From assembly GCF_030127125.1 (NCBI RefSeq), contig NZ_CP126156.1, positions 1,860,001 to 1,924,000 on the forward strand: 64,000 nucleotides of DNA, read 5' to 3'. The notes under the pieces were generated by a model, which saw only the letters and a list, made by a program, of their open reading frames with translations, did not search any database and had not been told where the DNA came from. The DNA is from Halobaculum litoreum. Lineage in GTDB: Archaea > Halobacteriota > Halobacteria > Halobacteriales > Haloferacaceae. Position 1 is the stretch's first letter. Each line of letters opens with the position of its first letter. Made by a program: the position numbers and the translations under genes. Of the stretch, positions 27,504-36,547 are shown in pieces.

Positions 27504-28269
27504 GGCCGCTCGGGGACGACGGCGCTGCGGAAGCGGTCGGCGACGTCGTCGGCGGCCTTCGGCCGGGGTCGATGCCCGCGGCGACCGCCCGGAAGGCGGC
27601 CGCCGCGTCGCTGTCCGGGGCGTGGGCCAGCAGCGGCTCGCCGGCGTCGCGCGCCGCCCGGGCGGCGTCGCTGTCGGGGACGGAGCCGAGCATCGGCCCC
27701 TCGAAGTAGCGGTCGGCCCGCTCCTCGACGCGGCCGAGGTCGCCCCGGACCCTGTTGAACACCGCGCCCGCGACGCCCGTGCCGTAGGAGGTGGCGTACT
27801 CCTGCACCTTGAGCGCGTCCGACAGCGCCGGGATCGTCGGCTGGGTGACGACGACGACCCGGTCGGCGAGCACGATCGGCAGTACGGCCGACTTCGAGGC
27901 GAGCGTCGCCGGCGAGTCCAACAGGAGGACGTCCGTGTCGGCCGCGAGGTCGGCGACGACCTCCCGGAGCCGGGCGGGGTCCGAGCGCTCGAACGCCGCG
28001 AGGCTGGTGCCGCACGGCACCACCCGCATCCCGTGGCGCTCGTAGGTGGCGTCGGCGACGTCGACCGCGGCCGACTCCGGGTCGAGCAGGTCCTGCAGCG
28101 TGACGGGGGCGTCCGCAAGGCCGGCGTGGAACAGGAGGTTCGCCATCCCGGTGTCGGCGTCGACGACGGTGACGTCGTGGTCCGCGGCCAGCGCCATGCC
28201 GAGCGCGAGCGTCGTGGTGGTCTTGCCGGTTCCCCCCTTGCCGCTCGCGACCGCGAACGCCTCGACCAT
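27500..28269 (-). CDS. MinD/ParA-family P-loop ATPase, one frameshift
   Basis: About 256 residues after adding one base near 27565. The deviant Walker A is SGKGGTGKTTTTLALG, the switch region VVDADTGMANLLF, and Walker B LLLDSPATLAS. The tail RPKAADDVADRFRSAVVPERP lies in the shifted frame. MinD-type dimers organise membrane or cell-pole processes; haloarchaea carry several paralogues that do not place the division ring. The shorter open frame runs on antisense-like nonsense, which confirms the indel. Start at ATG 28269. Confidence 0.87.
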
Positions 28270-28395
28270 ACCGGCTGTGACGCGGGTTCGCACTAATACG
28301 TTCGGGTCGTGGAGCGTGAAATCTACTCGCCGTCGCGGGCCGGCGGCGGCCGAGCGCGACCGTCGGCTCCCGGGGCGGCGACGGGGGCGGCGCCC

Positions 28396-29823
28396 TCAGC
28401 GGTAGCCGAGCGCCTCGAGGCGTCGTTCGATCTCCGCGGGCGCGTCGCCGCCCCCGTCGCCGGCGGCGTCGTCGGTCCCCGCGTCGTGGAGCAGGGCGAG
28501 CCGGTCGTCGACGGTCCGTTCGAGCGCGGCGAGCGTCGACTCCGGCACCGCGTCCCGGTCGACGGGGTCGTGTTCGCCCGGGTCGGCGTCGCGGTCGTAC
28601 ACCTCGACGTCGCCGTCGGGGCCGCGGACGTACGTCCAGCGGGCGGTGCGCGCGGCCGCGAACGGCGTGCCGTCGCCGAGCCGTCGAGGGATCGGCTGGC
28701 TGGTCACCGACTCGCCGCGCAGGGCGAGCGACGACACCGGAGCGCGGTCGGGAGCGACCCCGTCGACGACGGTCGGGAGGAGGCTCTCGCCGGCGAAAGC
28801 CGCGGGCGGCGTCACGCCGAGCGCGTCGCAGACGGTCGGCGGCACGTCGCGCAGGGGGACGGCCGCCTCCTCCGTGCGCGCCGGCGCGCCGGGGTGGTCG
28901 ACGACGAACGGGACGCGCACGAGTTCGTCGTACAGCTTCGGGTAGTGCGCGAGGTGGCCGTGTTCGAGGAACTCCTCGCCGTGGTCGCCCGCGAGCACGA
29001 CCGTCGTCTCCTCGCGGACGCCGGCGTCGACGAGCGCGCCGAGCACGCGCTCGATCGACTCGTCGATCTGCCGGACGGAGGCGTCGTACAGCGCACGCAG
29101 CGTACGCAGCGTCTCCCCGTCGACCTCCCTGCCCAGCCCCGCACGGAGGTGGCCCAGCAGCGTCTGGAGCGAGCCGACCTCGCCGTCGGTCACCGCGCGG
29201 ACGTGCCGGGGGGCGGGGACGTACGGGGTGTGGGCGTCCATGTAGTGGAGCCACAGGAAGAACGGCCGGTCGTCGGCGCCGAAGCGGTCGATCGCGTCGA
29301 GCCCCCGCCGCTCCAGCGCGTGGAGGTGGGAGGTGTCGACGGCGTGGCGTCGCTCGCGGCCGCGGAGCTTCGCGCTCGCGCTGCTCACCGGCCACCCGAG
29401 GTACTGCACCCAGCCGTTGACCGTCGGGTGGGTCGCGAGGAACCGCCCGACGGGGGTGCGCGCGCCGTCGAGGAACGACTCGAACTCGTCGAAGCCGCGG
29501 TCGTAGCCGTAGTACTCAGCGAGGAAGCCGTTGCCCGCGTTGACGCCGGCGGTGCGGACGCCCGCCGCCGACAGCGTCTCCGCGAGCGTCGGGTCGGTCG
29601 CCGGGCCGGGCGTCGAGGCGTCCGCGAACACCGGCCGAGCGCCCAGCAGGTCGGGGAAGGAGAACGGCGTCCAGTTGCCGCCCGCGACGGCGGCGTCGAA
29701 GGTCGTCCCGCGCCGCGCCAGCTCGCGCAGCGTCGGCGTGTGGGGACCGAGCGCGTCCGCGCGCAGCGAGTCGACGGTGATCAGGAGGACGCCGCGGGAC
29801 CGGGCCTCGCCTGCGGAAGTCAC
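28396..29823 (-). CDS. sulfatase family hydrolase
   Basis: 475 residues, intact, GTG start with a TATA-like cttactg about 30 bases upstream. It has ITVDSLRADALGPHTPTL (metal Asp), GGNWTPFSFPDLLGARP at the nucleophile position (Thr/Ser rather than the Cys of formylglycine sulfatases), FFLWLHYMDAHTPYVP and VVLAGDHGEEFLEHGHL. The C-terminus ends EALGYR like other haloarchaeal members. No signal peptide. It may act on sulfated or phosphorylated surface glycans. It stands alone, about 10 kb from the glycan cluster. Confidence 0.85.
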   Translation of the reverse strand: MTSAGEARSRGVLLITVDSLRADALGPHTPTLRELARRGTTFDAAVAGGNWTPFSFPDLLGARPVFADASTPGPATDPTLAETLSAAGVRTAGVNAGNGFLAEYYGYDRGFDEFESFLDGARTPVGRFLATHPTVNGWVQYLGWPVSSASAKLRGRERRHAVDTSHLHALERRGLDAIDRFGADDRPFFLWLHYMDAHTPYVPAPRHVRAVTDGEVGSLQTLLGHLRAGLGREVDGETLRTLRALYDASVRQIDESIERVLGALVDAGVREETTVVLAGDHGEEFLEHGHLAHYPKLYDELVRVPFVVDHPGAPARTEEAAVPLRDVPPTVCDALGVTPPAAFAGESLLPTVVDGVAPDRAPVSSLALRGESVTSQPIPRRLGDGTPFAAARTARWTYVRGPDGDVEVYDRDADPGEHDPVDRDAVPESTLAALERTVDDRLALLHDAGTDDAAGDGGGDAPAEIERRLEALGYR

Positions 29824-29922
29824 GCCCGTAGTAGGGGTGAACTGGCAGTAAGCGTTACTATGAGCCGACGGGAGCCCTCCCGAACGGCGCGCGACCCGGC
29901 CCCGCGTCCGCCGTTCCCGCGA

Positions 29923-30132
29923 TCACTCCTCGCCGTCGAACCGGATGGTCCGCCTGTCGATGGCCCCGCAGCGCGGGCAGACGTGCCGGTAGACCAGCCG
30001 CCGCTCGCGGTATCGCGTCTGCCAGCGCCCGCCCTCGTCGGTGAGCCCGCACTTCACACACGTCGGTTCCGCCCGGAGTCGCTCGCGGTACACGTCGAGC
30101 GCGGTCGTCCCGCTCGTGCGCTTTAGTGCCAT
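29923..30132 (-). CDS. HVO_0649-type small zinc finger protein
   Basis: 69 residues from the ATG at 30132. The pattern is an N-terminal GTTALD stretch, CVKCGLTDEGG, a Tyr/Arg-rich strand and YRHVCPRCGAIDRRTI: two CxxC knuckles that form one zinc ribbon. The layout matches the haloarchaeal HVO_0649-like small zinc finger group. Function unknown. It lies at the end of the prefoldin/DUF3194 block. Confidence 0.75.
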   Translation of the reverse strand: MALKRTSGTTALDVYRERLRAEPTCVKCGLTDEGGRWQTRYRERRLVYRHVCPRCGAIDRRTIRFDGEE

Positions 30133-30227
30133 GTGGTACCACACGTCACGCAGCGGCTTGGGCGTTGATACCAGATGACCTCGCGGACGCGAGAAGCGGC
30201 CGACGGCCGGTCGGGGCGGCGAGCGCC

Positions 30228-30500
30228 TCACTCGCCGTCGTCGGCGGCCGCGAACAGGTCGTCGACGGCGTCGCGGGCCGCCCGGGCGGCCTCGTCGGCC
30301 ACCCGTTCGGCGTCCACGTCGGAGTCGGCCGGCGGATTGACGTACACGTCGACGTCGAGGACGCCGTCCTCGAACGTGACGGTCACGTCGAAGTCACGCA
30401 GTTGCGACTGTCTGTACCGGTCGAGCACGAGCCCCTCGGCCGCGTCGGAGGCGGTTTCGACGACCGCCTCGTCGGTCGGCTCGGGACGGTCCGCGCTCAC
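30228..30500 (-). CDS. DUF3194 family protein
   Basis: 90 acidic residues, GTG start three bases after the prefoldin beta stop. The fold pattern is helix (TDEAVVETASDAAEGLVL), beta strands (DFDVTVTFEDGVLDVDVYV) and helix (RVADEAARAARDAVDDL). Archaeal DUF3194 genes sit next to prefoldin beta in many genomes, and the coupling here agrees. The molecular role is not established. Confidence 0.85.
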   Translation of the reverse strand: MSADRPEPTDEAVVETASDAAEGLVLDRYRQSQLRDFDVTVTFEDGVLDVDVYVNPPADSDVDAERVADEAARAARDAVDDLFAAADDGE

Positions 30501-30503
30501 GGC

Positions 30504-30905
30504 TTACGCGCCGCCGGCACCGGGGCCGCCGGGGCCCATGCCCGCCGGGCCGCCGCCCGCGCCGCCCTGCAGCATCTGCTGGAGCTCCTCCTGGAGGTCC
30601 TCGAACTGCTGCTGGACCTTCTCCTCCTGGGAGTCGAAGCGCTCGGCGCGCAGCTCCAGGGTGTCGACCTTCTCCTCGAGCTCGTCGTAGGCGGTGTCGT
30701 AGTCCGTCTCGACGAGGATCTCGCCGACCTCGCGGTACATCGTCGAGTCCTCGTCGATGTCCTCGAGCGCCTCCAGCGCGGCCTTCGCCTCGGTGAGCGA
30801 GGTCTGCGTGGACTGCTTCTGGTCGGCGAGCTGCTGGGCCTGCTCCTGCAGGTCCTGTAGTTCCTCGATCTTCTCCTGGGCTTCCGGCGGCAGACTACCC
30901 TGCAT
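30504..30905 (-). CDS. pfdB: prefoldin subunit beta
   Basis: 133 residues. Two long amphipathic helices (about 6-45 and 70-115) flank a beta hairpin ([15 protein letters not shown]). The [12 protein letters not shown] start is typical of archaeal prefoldin beta. The Gly/Met-rich tail ([10 protein letters not shown]) is longer than in most non-halophilic homologues. With the alpha subunit it forms the hexameric cytosolic chaperone that passes unfolded proteins to the thermosome. The start is placed at ATG 30905, since the upstream frame extension is not conserved-looking. Confidence 0.93.
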   Translation of the reverse strand: MQGSLPPEAQEKIEELQDLQEQAQQLADQKQSTQTSLTEAKAALEALEDIDEDSTMYREVGEILVETDYDTAYDELEEKVDTLELRAERFDSQEEKVQQQFEDLQEELQQMLQGGAGGGPAGMGPGGPGAGGA

Positions 30906-31049
30906 ACACGGGCAGTTGGGCTTCGGGGTGAAAAGCCCGGTCATTGGAGTCGGAACGCGACCGACGGATCCCGACGGACCGGCGGGACGGTCACGGCGGC
31001 GGTCGGCTCACGAGAGGGGGTGAGACGGTACCGGCCGTGGGACGACCGC

Positions 31050-31310
31050 CTACGCCTCGGCGACCGCCGCAACGGTCTCGGCCGTCTCGACCAGCCGGGT
31101 CCACGTGTTCACGCCCGCGCGCAGCGCGACGAGGTCGCGCGCCCGGACGACGACCTCGACGGTCGCGCCGCTGCGGGTCGCGTCGGCCGTCGACCGGTCG
31201 TCGTCGATCCCGCCGACCTCGACGTGGATCGCGTCGTGGACGACGCGGGCGCGCCGCTCGGAGGCGTAGGGAAACGAGAGCACCGCGCGGTGGTCGTACG
31301 GGTCGGCCAC
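31050..31310 (-). CDS. pcc1: KEOPS complex subunit Pcc1
   Basis: 86 residues, GTG start ten bases after the RpoP stop. The composition SFPYASERRARVVHDAI, VEVVVRARDLVALRAGVNTWTRLVETA is the Pcc1/CTAG fold. Pcc1 dimerises and supports the KEOPS complex that makes t6A37 on tRNAs. The order eL43-rpoP-pcc1-prefoldin is a conserved archaeal neighbourhood. Confidence 0.88.
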   Translation of the reverse strand: MADPYDHRAVLSFPYASERRARVVHDAIHVEVGGIDDDRSTADATRSGATVEVVVRARDLVALRAGVNTWTRLVETAETVAAVAEA

Positions 31311-31320
31311 GTCGCCCGTC

Positions 31321-31455
31321 TCAGACGACGTCGACTTCCTTCACGTCGGGCGCGCGCTCCTTGAGGAGGACGCGGTGCCCGCAGTAGGGACAGCGCACGC
31401 CGCCGTACTCGTCGAGTTCGACGTCGCGCTTACATCGGGAACACTTGTAGCTCAT
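31321..31455 (-). CDS. rpoP: DNA-directed RNA polymerase subunit P
   Basis: 44 residues: [19 protein letters not shown] then [17 protein letters not shown]. Two CxxC pairs bind one zinc, as in Rpo12/RpoP. It lies between eL43 and Pcc1 with short spacings (21 and 10 bases). It is too short for most frame searches, and I read it directly from the minus strand. Confidence 0.95.
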   Translation of the reverse strand: MSYKCSRCKRDVELDEYGGVRCPYCGHRVLLKERAPDVKEVDVV

Positions 31456-31476
31456 CTGTGGTAGGGGCGGGGGTGG

Positions 31477-31755
31477 TTACTCGTCGGCGCTCTCGTCTTC
31501 CAGCGCCGCGCGGATGCTGCGGCGCACGGAGCGACCGCCGGGCGTCTCGGGCCGGTAGGCGCCGCCGGTGAACGTCTCGCCGGTCTCCTCGTTGACCCAG
31601 ACGCCGGTGCCGATCCGCTTCACCGAGTCGCCGTCGACCGTCGCGTTCTCCATCTCCGATTCGATGTCCGAGACCCGCTTGCGGGCGACGCGGCCGTATC
31701 GCGCGCCGAACCGGCCGGCGCTCCCGACCTTCCGCGCCTTCTTCTGTTCAGCCAT
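31477..31755 (-). CDS. rpl37ae: 50S ribosomal protein eL43 (L37Ae), lacking the zinc cysteines
   Basis: 92 residues. The start [19 protein letters not shown] and end [20 protein letters not shown] are unmistakable eL43. In the well-known archaeal form the middle carries two CxxC knuckles that bind zinc. Here it reads [20 protein letters not shown] and contains no cysteine at all. The fold is therefore probably held by acidic and hydrophobic contacts instead. The gene heads the rpoP-pcc1 operon. Confidence 0.93.
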   Translation of the reverse strand: MAEQKKARKVGSAGRFGARYGRVARKRVSDIESEMENATVDGDSVKRIGTGVWVNEETGETFTGGAYRPETPGGRSVRRSIRAALEDESADE

Positions 31756-31894
31756 ATGCGAGTCGCTTCGCCGTTCGGCGTCAAAAACCCCGCGAATCTC
31801 CCGCGAGCCCGGGACCCGGTCGCACGACGCGTGCAACGGTGGCACAGCTTTATGAGCGTGGGTGGACGGTACTGCGCTAGGAGACAGCCACGGA

Positions 31895-32383
31895 ATGCTC
31901 ATCGCCGAATTCCACCTATCCACGCCGGTCCTTCGCGACGCGCTCGCGGCCGCCCCCGAGGTCACCGCCGACCTCGAGCGGACCATCGAGGGCGAGACCA
32001 CGCGCATCGAGTTCTTCGCCCGGGGCGACGACCTGACGCGCTTCGAGGACGCCATCGGCGACGACGAGTCGGTGGCGGACGTCCGCGTCCTCGGCGAGGG
32101 ACCCGACTTCCGGTTCTACCGCGCGACGCTGGCGGCGCCGGCAACGCACCGAACCACCTACCACGCCTTCGAGCAGACCGGCGCCCACCCGGTGTCGGCC
32201 AGCGGCGACCACACGGGGTGGAACTTCCGCGTCCAGTTCCCCGACCGCGAGGCGCTCGCGGGCTACCGCGACAGCTGTCGCGAGCGCAACGTCTCGTTCA
32301 CCCTCCACGCGCTGTACGAACGCGCCGACCCGCGGGCCGAGGCCGACGAACACGGGCTCGCCGGCGACCACGGCGCCGTCTGA
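31895..32383 (+). CDS. Bat-like regulator core without the HTH_10 domain
   Basis: 162 residues. The N-terminal module ([50 protein letters not shown]-like segments, [17 protein letters not shown]) matches bacterio-opsin activator-type regulators. Those normally continue for about 50 residues into an HTH_10 DNA-binding domain starting with GLTxxQREAL. Here the protein stops after [10 protein letters not shown] and the next gene begins on the opposite strand 16 bases later. It may act as a sensor or decoy without binding DNA. A tttatg box lies about 45 bases upstream. Confidence 0.75.
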   Translation: MLIAEFHLSTPVLRDALAAAPEVTADLERTIEGETTRIEFFARGDDLTRFEDAIGDDESVADVRVLGEGPDFRFYRATLAAPATHRTTYHAFEQTGAHPVSASGDHTGWNFRVQFPDREALAGYRDSCRERNVSFTLHALYERADPRAEADEHGLAGDHGAV

Positions 32384-32399
32384 GACGGACCGTCGCTTC

Positions 32400-33170
32400 C
32401 TACCGCCCGCCGCCCTCGCCGAACCCGGCCTCCTCCAGCACCTCGTTCAGGTCGTCCCGGACGCGCTCGCCCGTCTCCCGGTCGCCCGCGGTCGTGACGA
32501 CGCGGTTCTCCTGCACGCTCGACCCGTCGCGCAGCAGCAGTCGGACGTTGCCGTGTTCGTCCGCCCGCGTCACCTTGGCGCGCAGGCCCGTCCGCGAGCC
32601 GGAGCCGCCGGCGTCGATGGGGCCGGGGATCACCTTCTTGACGTGCGGGTGCTCCGCCGCGGCGAGGATCGCCTTCATCCCCGTGCGCTCGCCGATGAGC
32701 GTGGAGTGCGAGCCGCCGAGCTTCGCCTCCGCCGGTGCGTCGACCACCTCCAACGCCGGCTCGCCGCGCCGCGCCAGCACCGCCCCCACGGGGTCGTCGT
32801 CGGGGACGCGGTAGAACTCGTAGTGGAGCTGGGCGCGCGCCTCCCGCAGCGGCTCGCGCTCGCCGGCGGCGTACACCGTCTCCGGGCGCTTGCGGCGCAC
32901 CTCGTCGGCGACCCGGCCGGCGAAGTTCCGCAGTTGGACGGGGGCGGTCTGCTCGCCGTCGTCCGGAACCGTCGTGACCGTCGTCTCCCCGAGCACGAGC
33001 GACGCGGGGTCGAAGTCGTCCGGCGGGTGCTCGGGCTCGAAGCCGAGCATCGTGAGCGTCGCGCGGTCGGTGTCGAAGTCGACGACGACGCTCTCGCAGT
33101 TGGCGGTGTCACAGGAGAGGCAGTAGTCCCCGGGCTTGCGGAGGGGCGATCCACACCGCCGACAGTTCAT
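32400..33170 (-). CDS. DUF2103 family predicted metal-binding protein
   Basis: 256 residues. An N-terminal zinc ribbon (NCRRCGSPLRKPGDYCLSCDTANC) is followed by a long mixed domain with GGSHSTLIGERTGMKAIL, KKVIPGPIDAGGSGS and VRLLLRDGSSVQENRVVT. The second half matches the archaeal DUF2103 domain, annotated as a predicted metal-binding protein. The biochemical role is unknown. The protein is cytosolic. Confidence 0.82.
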   Translation of the reverse strand: MNCRRCGSPLRKPGDYCLSCDTANCESVVVDFDTDRATLTMLGFEPEHPPDDFDPASLVLGETTVTTVPDDGEQTAPVQLRNFAGRVADEVRRKRPETVYAAGEREPLREARAQLHYEFYRVPDDDPVGAVLARRGEPALEVVDAPAEAKLGGSHSTLIGERTGMKAILAAAEHPHVKKVIPGPIDAGGSGSRTGLRAKVTRADEHGNVRLLLRDGSSVQENRVVTTAGDRETGERVRDDLNEVLEEAGFGEGGGR

Positions 33171-33257
33171 GGTCGTGGCACGGGCGGTGCGTGGATAAGC
33201 GCGTCCGTTTCGGTCCTCCGCCCCGCAGTCGGCTCCGTCGTCCGTGTCGGCGCTCTC

Positions 33258-33449
33258 CTACGCCGGCTCGTGGGCGGCCCACGAGACGGCGTATCCGATG
33301 AGCACGCCGACGGCGATGAGGACCCACTCCTCGGAGAGGATCGACGACGGGCCGGTGACCCCGAACAAGGAGAGGTAGTTGATCGCCACGAAGAACACGA
33401 GGCCGGTCAGTAGCGCGGCAGCCAGCCCCGACGCGTGTCTGAGACCCAT
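33258..33449 (-). CDS. small two-helix membrane protein
   Basis: 63 residues with two membrane helices (about 8-28 and 42-58) and almost no loops. It ends just three bases before the TruD stop on the same strand, so it lies immediately downstream of truD. Family unknown. Confidence 0.72.
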   Translation of the reverse strand: MGLRHASGLAAALLTGLVFFVAINYLSLFGVTGPSSILSEEWVLIAVGVLIGYAVSWAAHEPA

Positions 33450-33454
33450 GAGAC

Positions 33455-34816
33455 TCAGAGCCGCTCCGGATCACACTGCAGGTACTCGCGCAACAGCGCC
33501 GTCGCGTACGACCCAGAGGGGAGCGCGAACTCGAACACGGGGTCGCCCTCGGCGTCGGAGACGGTCAACTCGGTCGGCACCGCGACCGCGCGGCGGGTGC
33601 CCCGCGAGCGGAACTCACCCGGCAACTCGAAGTCGTCCGGGTCGACGTCCAGTTCGGTCAGGATCTCCCCCTCGATCTCGCCGGGTTCGCCGTCGCCCAA
33701 CTCGGTGTCGGTGCCGACGAGCGGCGCGGTGACGAACGCGCGGCCGCGCTCGCAGTGGCGCGCCAGCGTGTCGACGCGCCCGCCGGTCGCGCGCTGGAGG
33801 CGGTCCATGTCGGGCTTCGGGAACGCCACGTCGCGCTCGACGAACGCCACCACGTCGCCCTCGACGGGGCGCGTGAACGGGAGGCCGCGCCGCAGGCGTT
33901 CGGAGAGCACGCGGTTGAACACGTACGACTGCGCGGCGTTGACGAACAGCCGCTGGAGGTTCGAGGGGACGGCTTCCAGCGCCTCGCGCCAGTCGGCCCC
34001 CTCGTCGAGCCGGTGGAGCATCGAGCGCTCGTAGCGGAGGCGGCCCGGCATCGCGTCGAGCGCGGCCGTCCAGTCCGGCGCGTCGCTGTCGGCTTCGTCC
34101 TCGACGACCTCGCGGGCGCGCTGGGAGTCCTCGGGCTCGGCCTCGTGGGGGTTGCCACAGTACGCGAGGACGGCGCCGCGCCAGTCGCCGCGGACGGCCG
34201 CGAGGCCGACTTCGTGGGTGACCGGCCGACGGCTCCCGAAGCGCTGGTGGCCGAACCAGTTGGGCACCGCGACCTCGACCGACTCGGTCGTGTCGGCGGC
34301 GGGATCGACCTCGTCCGGGTCCGGGCCCGCCGCGAACGCCCGGAGGTCCCGTGTGATCGGCGCGGGGTCGCCGTCGGTCTCGCGCACCCGGATCTCGAAC
34401 TCGTTGCCCGCGAGGTCGCCGAAGGAGAGGTCGCGGCCCACCCGCCCCAGCACCTCGACGTCGGCGCCGTCGAGGTCGGGGATCTCGTCGGGGTCGGCGT
34501 CGCGGACGGTGAACAGTTGGGTCGTGACGGCGTGTTTGTCCTTCGTGCCGGCCCACGAGACGCGCTCGCGGCTCGCGCCCATCGCGTTCGACAGCGCGCT
34601 CGCGAAGTCGTTGGTGTCCCAGCCGCGGAGGGTGGCGCGCACGAGGAGGAACGGGTACGAGCCCGCGTGGGCGTCGACCGGCTCGGGGTCCATCCGCTCG
34701 CGCTCGCGCACCCGGAAGTCCTCGGGGGCGACGCGGAGGCGGCCGCCGATGCCGTCGGCGTCGCTGACGTAGTAGTCGACGCCCGTGGCGCGCTCGCGGG
34801 GGTGGGCCTCCCGCAT
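33455..34816 (-). CDS. truD: tRNA pseudouridine synthase TruD
   Basis: 453 residues. The motif [14 protein letters not shown] holds the catalytic Asp of the TruD family. [15 protein letters not shown] and [15 protein letters not shown] are the other conserved blocks, and an archaeal TRUD insertion lies between them. It converts a uridine in tRNA (U13 in bacteria; U13/U35 in some archaea and eukaryotes) to pseudouridine. The ATG overlaps the stop of pth2 (TGATG), so the two are coupled. Confidence 0.94.
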   Translation of the reverse strand: MREAHPRERATGVDYYVSDADGIGGRLRVAPEDFRVRERERMDPEPVDAHAGSYPFLLVRATLRGWDTNDFASALSNAMGASRERVSWAGTKDKHAVTTQLFTVRDADPDEIPDLDGADVEVLGRVGRDLSFGDLAGNEFEIRVRETDGDPAPITRDLRAFAAGPDPDEVDPAADTTESVEVAVPNWFGHQRFGSRRPVTHEVGLAAVRGDWRGAVLAYCGNPHEAEPEDSQRAREVVEDEADSDAPDWTAALDAMPGRLRYERSMLHRLDEGADWREALEAVPSNLQRLFVNAAQSYVFNRVLSERLRRGLPFTRPVEGDVVAFVERDVAFPKPDMDRLQRATGGRVDTLARHCERGRAFVTAPLVGTDTELGDGEPGEIEGEILTELDVDPDDFELPGEFRSRGTRRAVAVPTELTVSDAEGDPVFEFALPSGSYATALLREYLQCDPERL

Positions 34817-35160
34817 CAGTACAGCGAGAGGTCGCCCGTCACCTTGTCGACGATGGACTCCTCGCCGGGGCCGATCGCCAGCGCCGTCACCGTCCCCGGG
34901 TCGAGTTGGGTGTGCCCGGCGTCGCGGATCACCGCGTTCGGCAGCCCCTCGCGGCGGGCCTTGTCCGCCAACTCGAACAGCTGCGACTCGCCGGCCCCCT
35001 TCAGGACGACCTTCTTCTGCCCCTCGCCCTTCCACGCCGTCCGCGTCTTCGCGTCGGTGTCCTCGTACGCCGACAGCGACGCGTGGGCGACCTGCGCGGC
35101 CAGCTTCCCCGTCCCCATCCCCAGGTCCGTGCGGACGACGATGGCCTGCTTCGTGCTCAT
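34816..35160 (-). CDS. pth2: peptidyl-tRNA hydrolase, Pth2 type
   Basis: 114 residues, start ATG 35160. The conserved Pth2 blocks are [35 protein letters not shown] and a final [15 protein letters not shown]. The enzyme releases peptides from prematurely dropped peptidyl-tRNA. Its stop overlaps the start of truD. Confidence 0.95.
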   Translation of the reverse strand: MSTKQAIVVRTDLGMGTGKLAAQVAHASLSAYEDTDAKTRTAWKGEGQKKVVLKGAGESQLFELADKARREGLPNAVIRDAGHTQLDPGTVTALAIGPGEESIVDKVTGDLSLY

Positions 35161-35315
35161 ACCTCGCCTGCGGGGAGCGCAACCGAAAGGGTGTCGCACC
35201 GGCGGTAGGCGGTGCCATCCCGCCCCAGTCGCTCGGTTCCGGCCGTCGATCCGGGCGTGTGCAACTGTCGCACAGGCGGCGCTTAGTAATGCTCCGGAAC
35301 GGCGTACTGTGTTCC

Positions 35316-35693
35316 ATGGTGACATACAGCAACTTTACCGGCGGGGCACACGGCGACCCACGTACCTTCGCCGACCACGGCGTGGCGGACGCCCGCCTGC
35401 TGTACCGCGCGGTCGAGCGGGGGCTGGACGCGCCGGCGGGGACGACGGTCCGCGTGGGCGCGCTCCCGCTGGGCATCGTCGCCGCCGCCTACCGGGAGGC
35501 GTTCCGGTCGGTCGGCGAGGCGGTTCCCGACGACGTGGAGGCGGCACTGGGCGACGCGGTCGCGTGTACCGCCGAGGAGTTCGACGGGCGGTCGGCCCGG
35601 GTCGGCGAGGAGTTGCTGCCGGCGTTCTACGGCCACTTCGTCGGGTTCCACGCCGCGTACCACGGGGCGAGCCAGCCCGTCGTCGTGAGCTGA
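35316..35693 (+). CDS. hypothetical haloarchaeal protein
   Basis: 125 residues from the ATG at 35316, with a ttagtaat box about 30 bases upstream. The protein has no membrane segments. Its sequence is Ala/Asp/Glu-rich with helices around [36 protein letters not shown] and [21 protein letters not shown] recognise no family. It is not co-transcribed with neighbours, which are divergent or have their own promoters. Confidence 0.6.
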   Translation: MVTYSNFTGGAHGDPRTFADHGVADARLLYRAVERGLDAPAGTTVRVGALPLGIVAAAYREAFRSVGEAVPDDVEAALGDAVACTAEEFDGRSARVGEELLPAFYGHFVGFHAAYHGASQPVVVS

Positions 35694-35751
35694 CCGGGGC
35701 ACGGCACCCGCGACGGGAAGCTATTTGTCCGGCGGCCGACACCGCCCGCCG

Positions 35752-36468
35752 ATGTCGCGTCCCCGCACGCCCCTCCTCCGCCCGCACCGCTACTTCGAGG
35801 CCCACGACGGCTCGCCCCCGGTCGCCCACGCGCTGGCGGCGGTCGCCGTCGTGACGCTCGTCACCGCCGGCGCCGTCGCCGTCTTCCTCGGCGAGTTCGC
35901 GGCCGCGCTCGACGTCACCGTCACCGTCGACAACCCCGCCTACCCCGGCGACCCGTTCTGCGAGAACTCGGCGTTCGAGACGACGCCCACCGGCTGCGAC
36001 GAGCCCGCGACCGTGGAGCGCGAGGTGGGCGCGCTCGTCGCCGCGGAGTACGGCTGGCTCCCGGGCGCCGCGTTCCTCGTCGTCCCCCTGTTCTGGCTCC
36101 TCCACGGGGCGGCCCTCCACGTCGGGAGCGCGCTCGCGGGCGGCGAGGGCGCGTTCGGCGACACGCTCGTCGTCGCCGGCTGGGGGCTGGTGCCCGGCCT
36201 CGTGCGGGTCGTCGGCGTCGGGGCGCTGCTCGTGCACCGGCTCCGGACGACACCGCTGCCCGACACGCCCGACGGCGCGGCCGACGCGCTGGCCGCGGCG
36301 TTCGCCGGTCTCGACGCCGTCGGCCTGCTCGCCGCCGGCGTCGTCGCGATCTGGGCGGGCGCCGTCCGGCTGTACGGCCTGGCGGCGGCGCGCGACCTCT
36401 CGACCGGCGAGGCCGCCGCGGTCGTCGGCGTGCTCACGGTGCTCGGCTTGCTCGCCGAACTGCTGTGA
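35752..36468 (+). CDS. YIP1-family membrane protein
   Basis: 238 residues, ATG 35752 with a TATA-like ctatttg about 27 bases upstream. It has five membrane segments: about 25-48, 100-125, 140-165, 185-205 and 212-235. The extracellular loop after helix 1 carries two Cys (FCENSAFETTPTGC) that could form a disulfide. The pattern (AHALAAVAVVTLVTAG, WLLHGAALHVGSALAGGEG, LVVAGWGLVPGLVR) is the haloarchaeal YIP1/Yip1-like family of unknown role. Confidence 0.75.
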   Translation: MSRPRTPLLRPHRYFEAHDGSPPVAHALAAVAVVTLVTAGAVAVFLGEFAAALDVTVTVDNPAYPGDPFCENSAFETTPTGCDEPATVEREVGALVAAEYGWLPGAAFLVVPLFWLLHGAALHVGSALAGGEGAFGDTLVVAGWGLVPGLVRVVGVGALLVHRLRTTPLPDTPDGAADALAAAFAGLDAVGLLAAGVVAIWAGAVRLYGLAAARDLSTGEAAAVVGVLTVLGLLAELL

Positions 36469-36547
36469 CCCACGGCACCCGGGGCGATCCGGTCGGCGGG
36501 CGCGGCGGTGAGGAACCTTCTTGCCGCCGGCCGCCGCGGCTCCGATC

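Noticed and set aside
31756-31894. small ORF between eL43 and the Bat-like gene
   Set aside because: Frames are short and overlap the promoter region; no protein-like composition.
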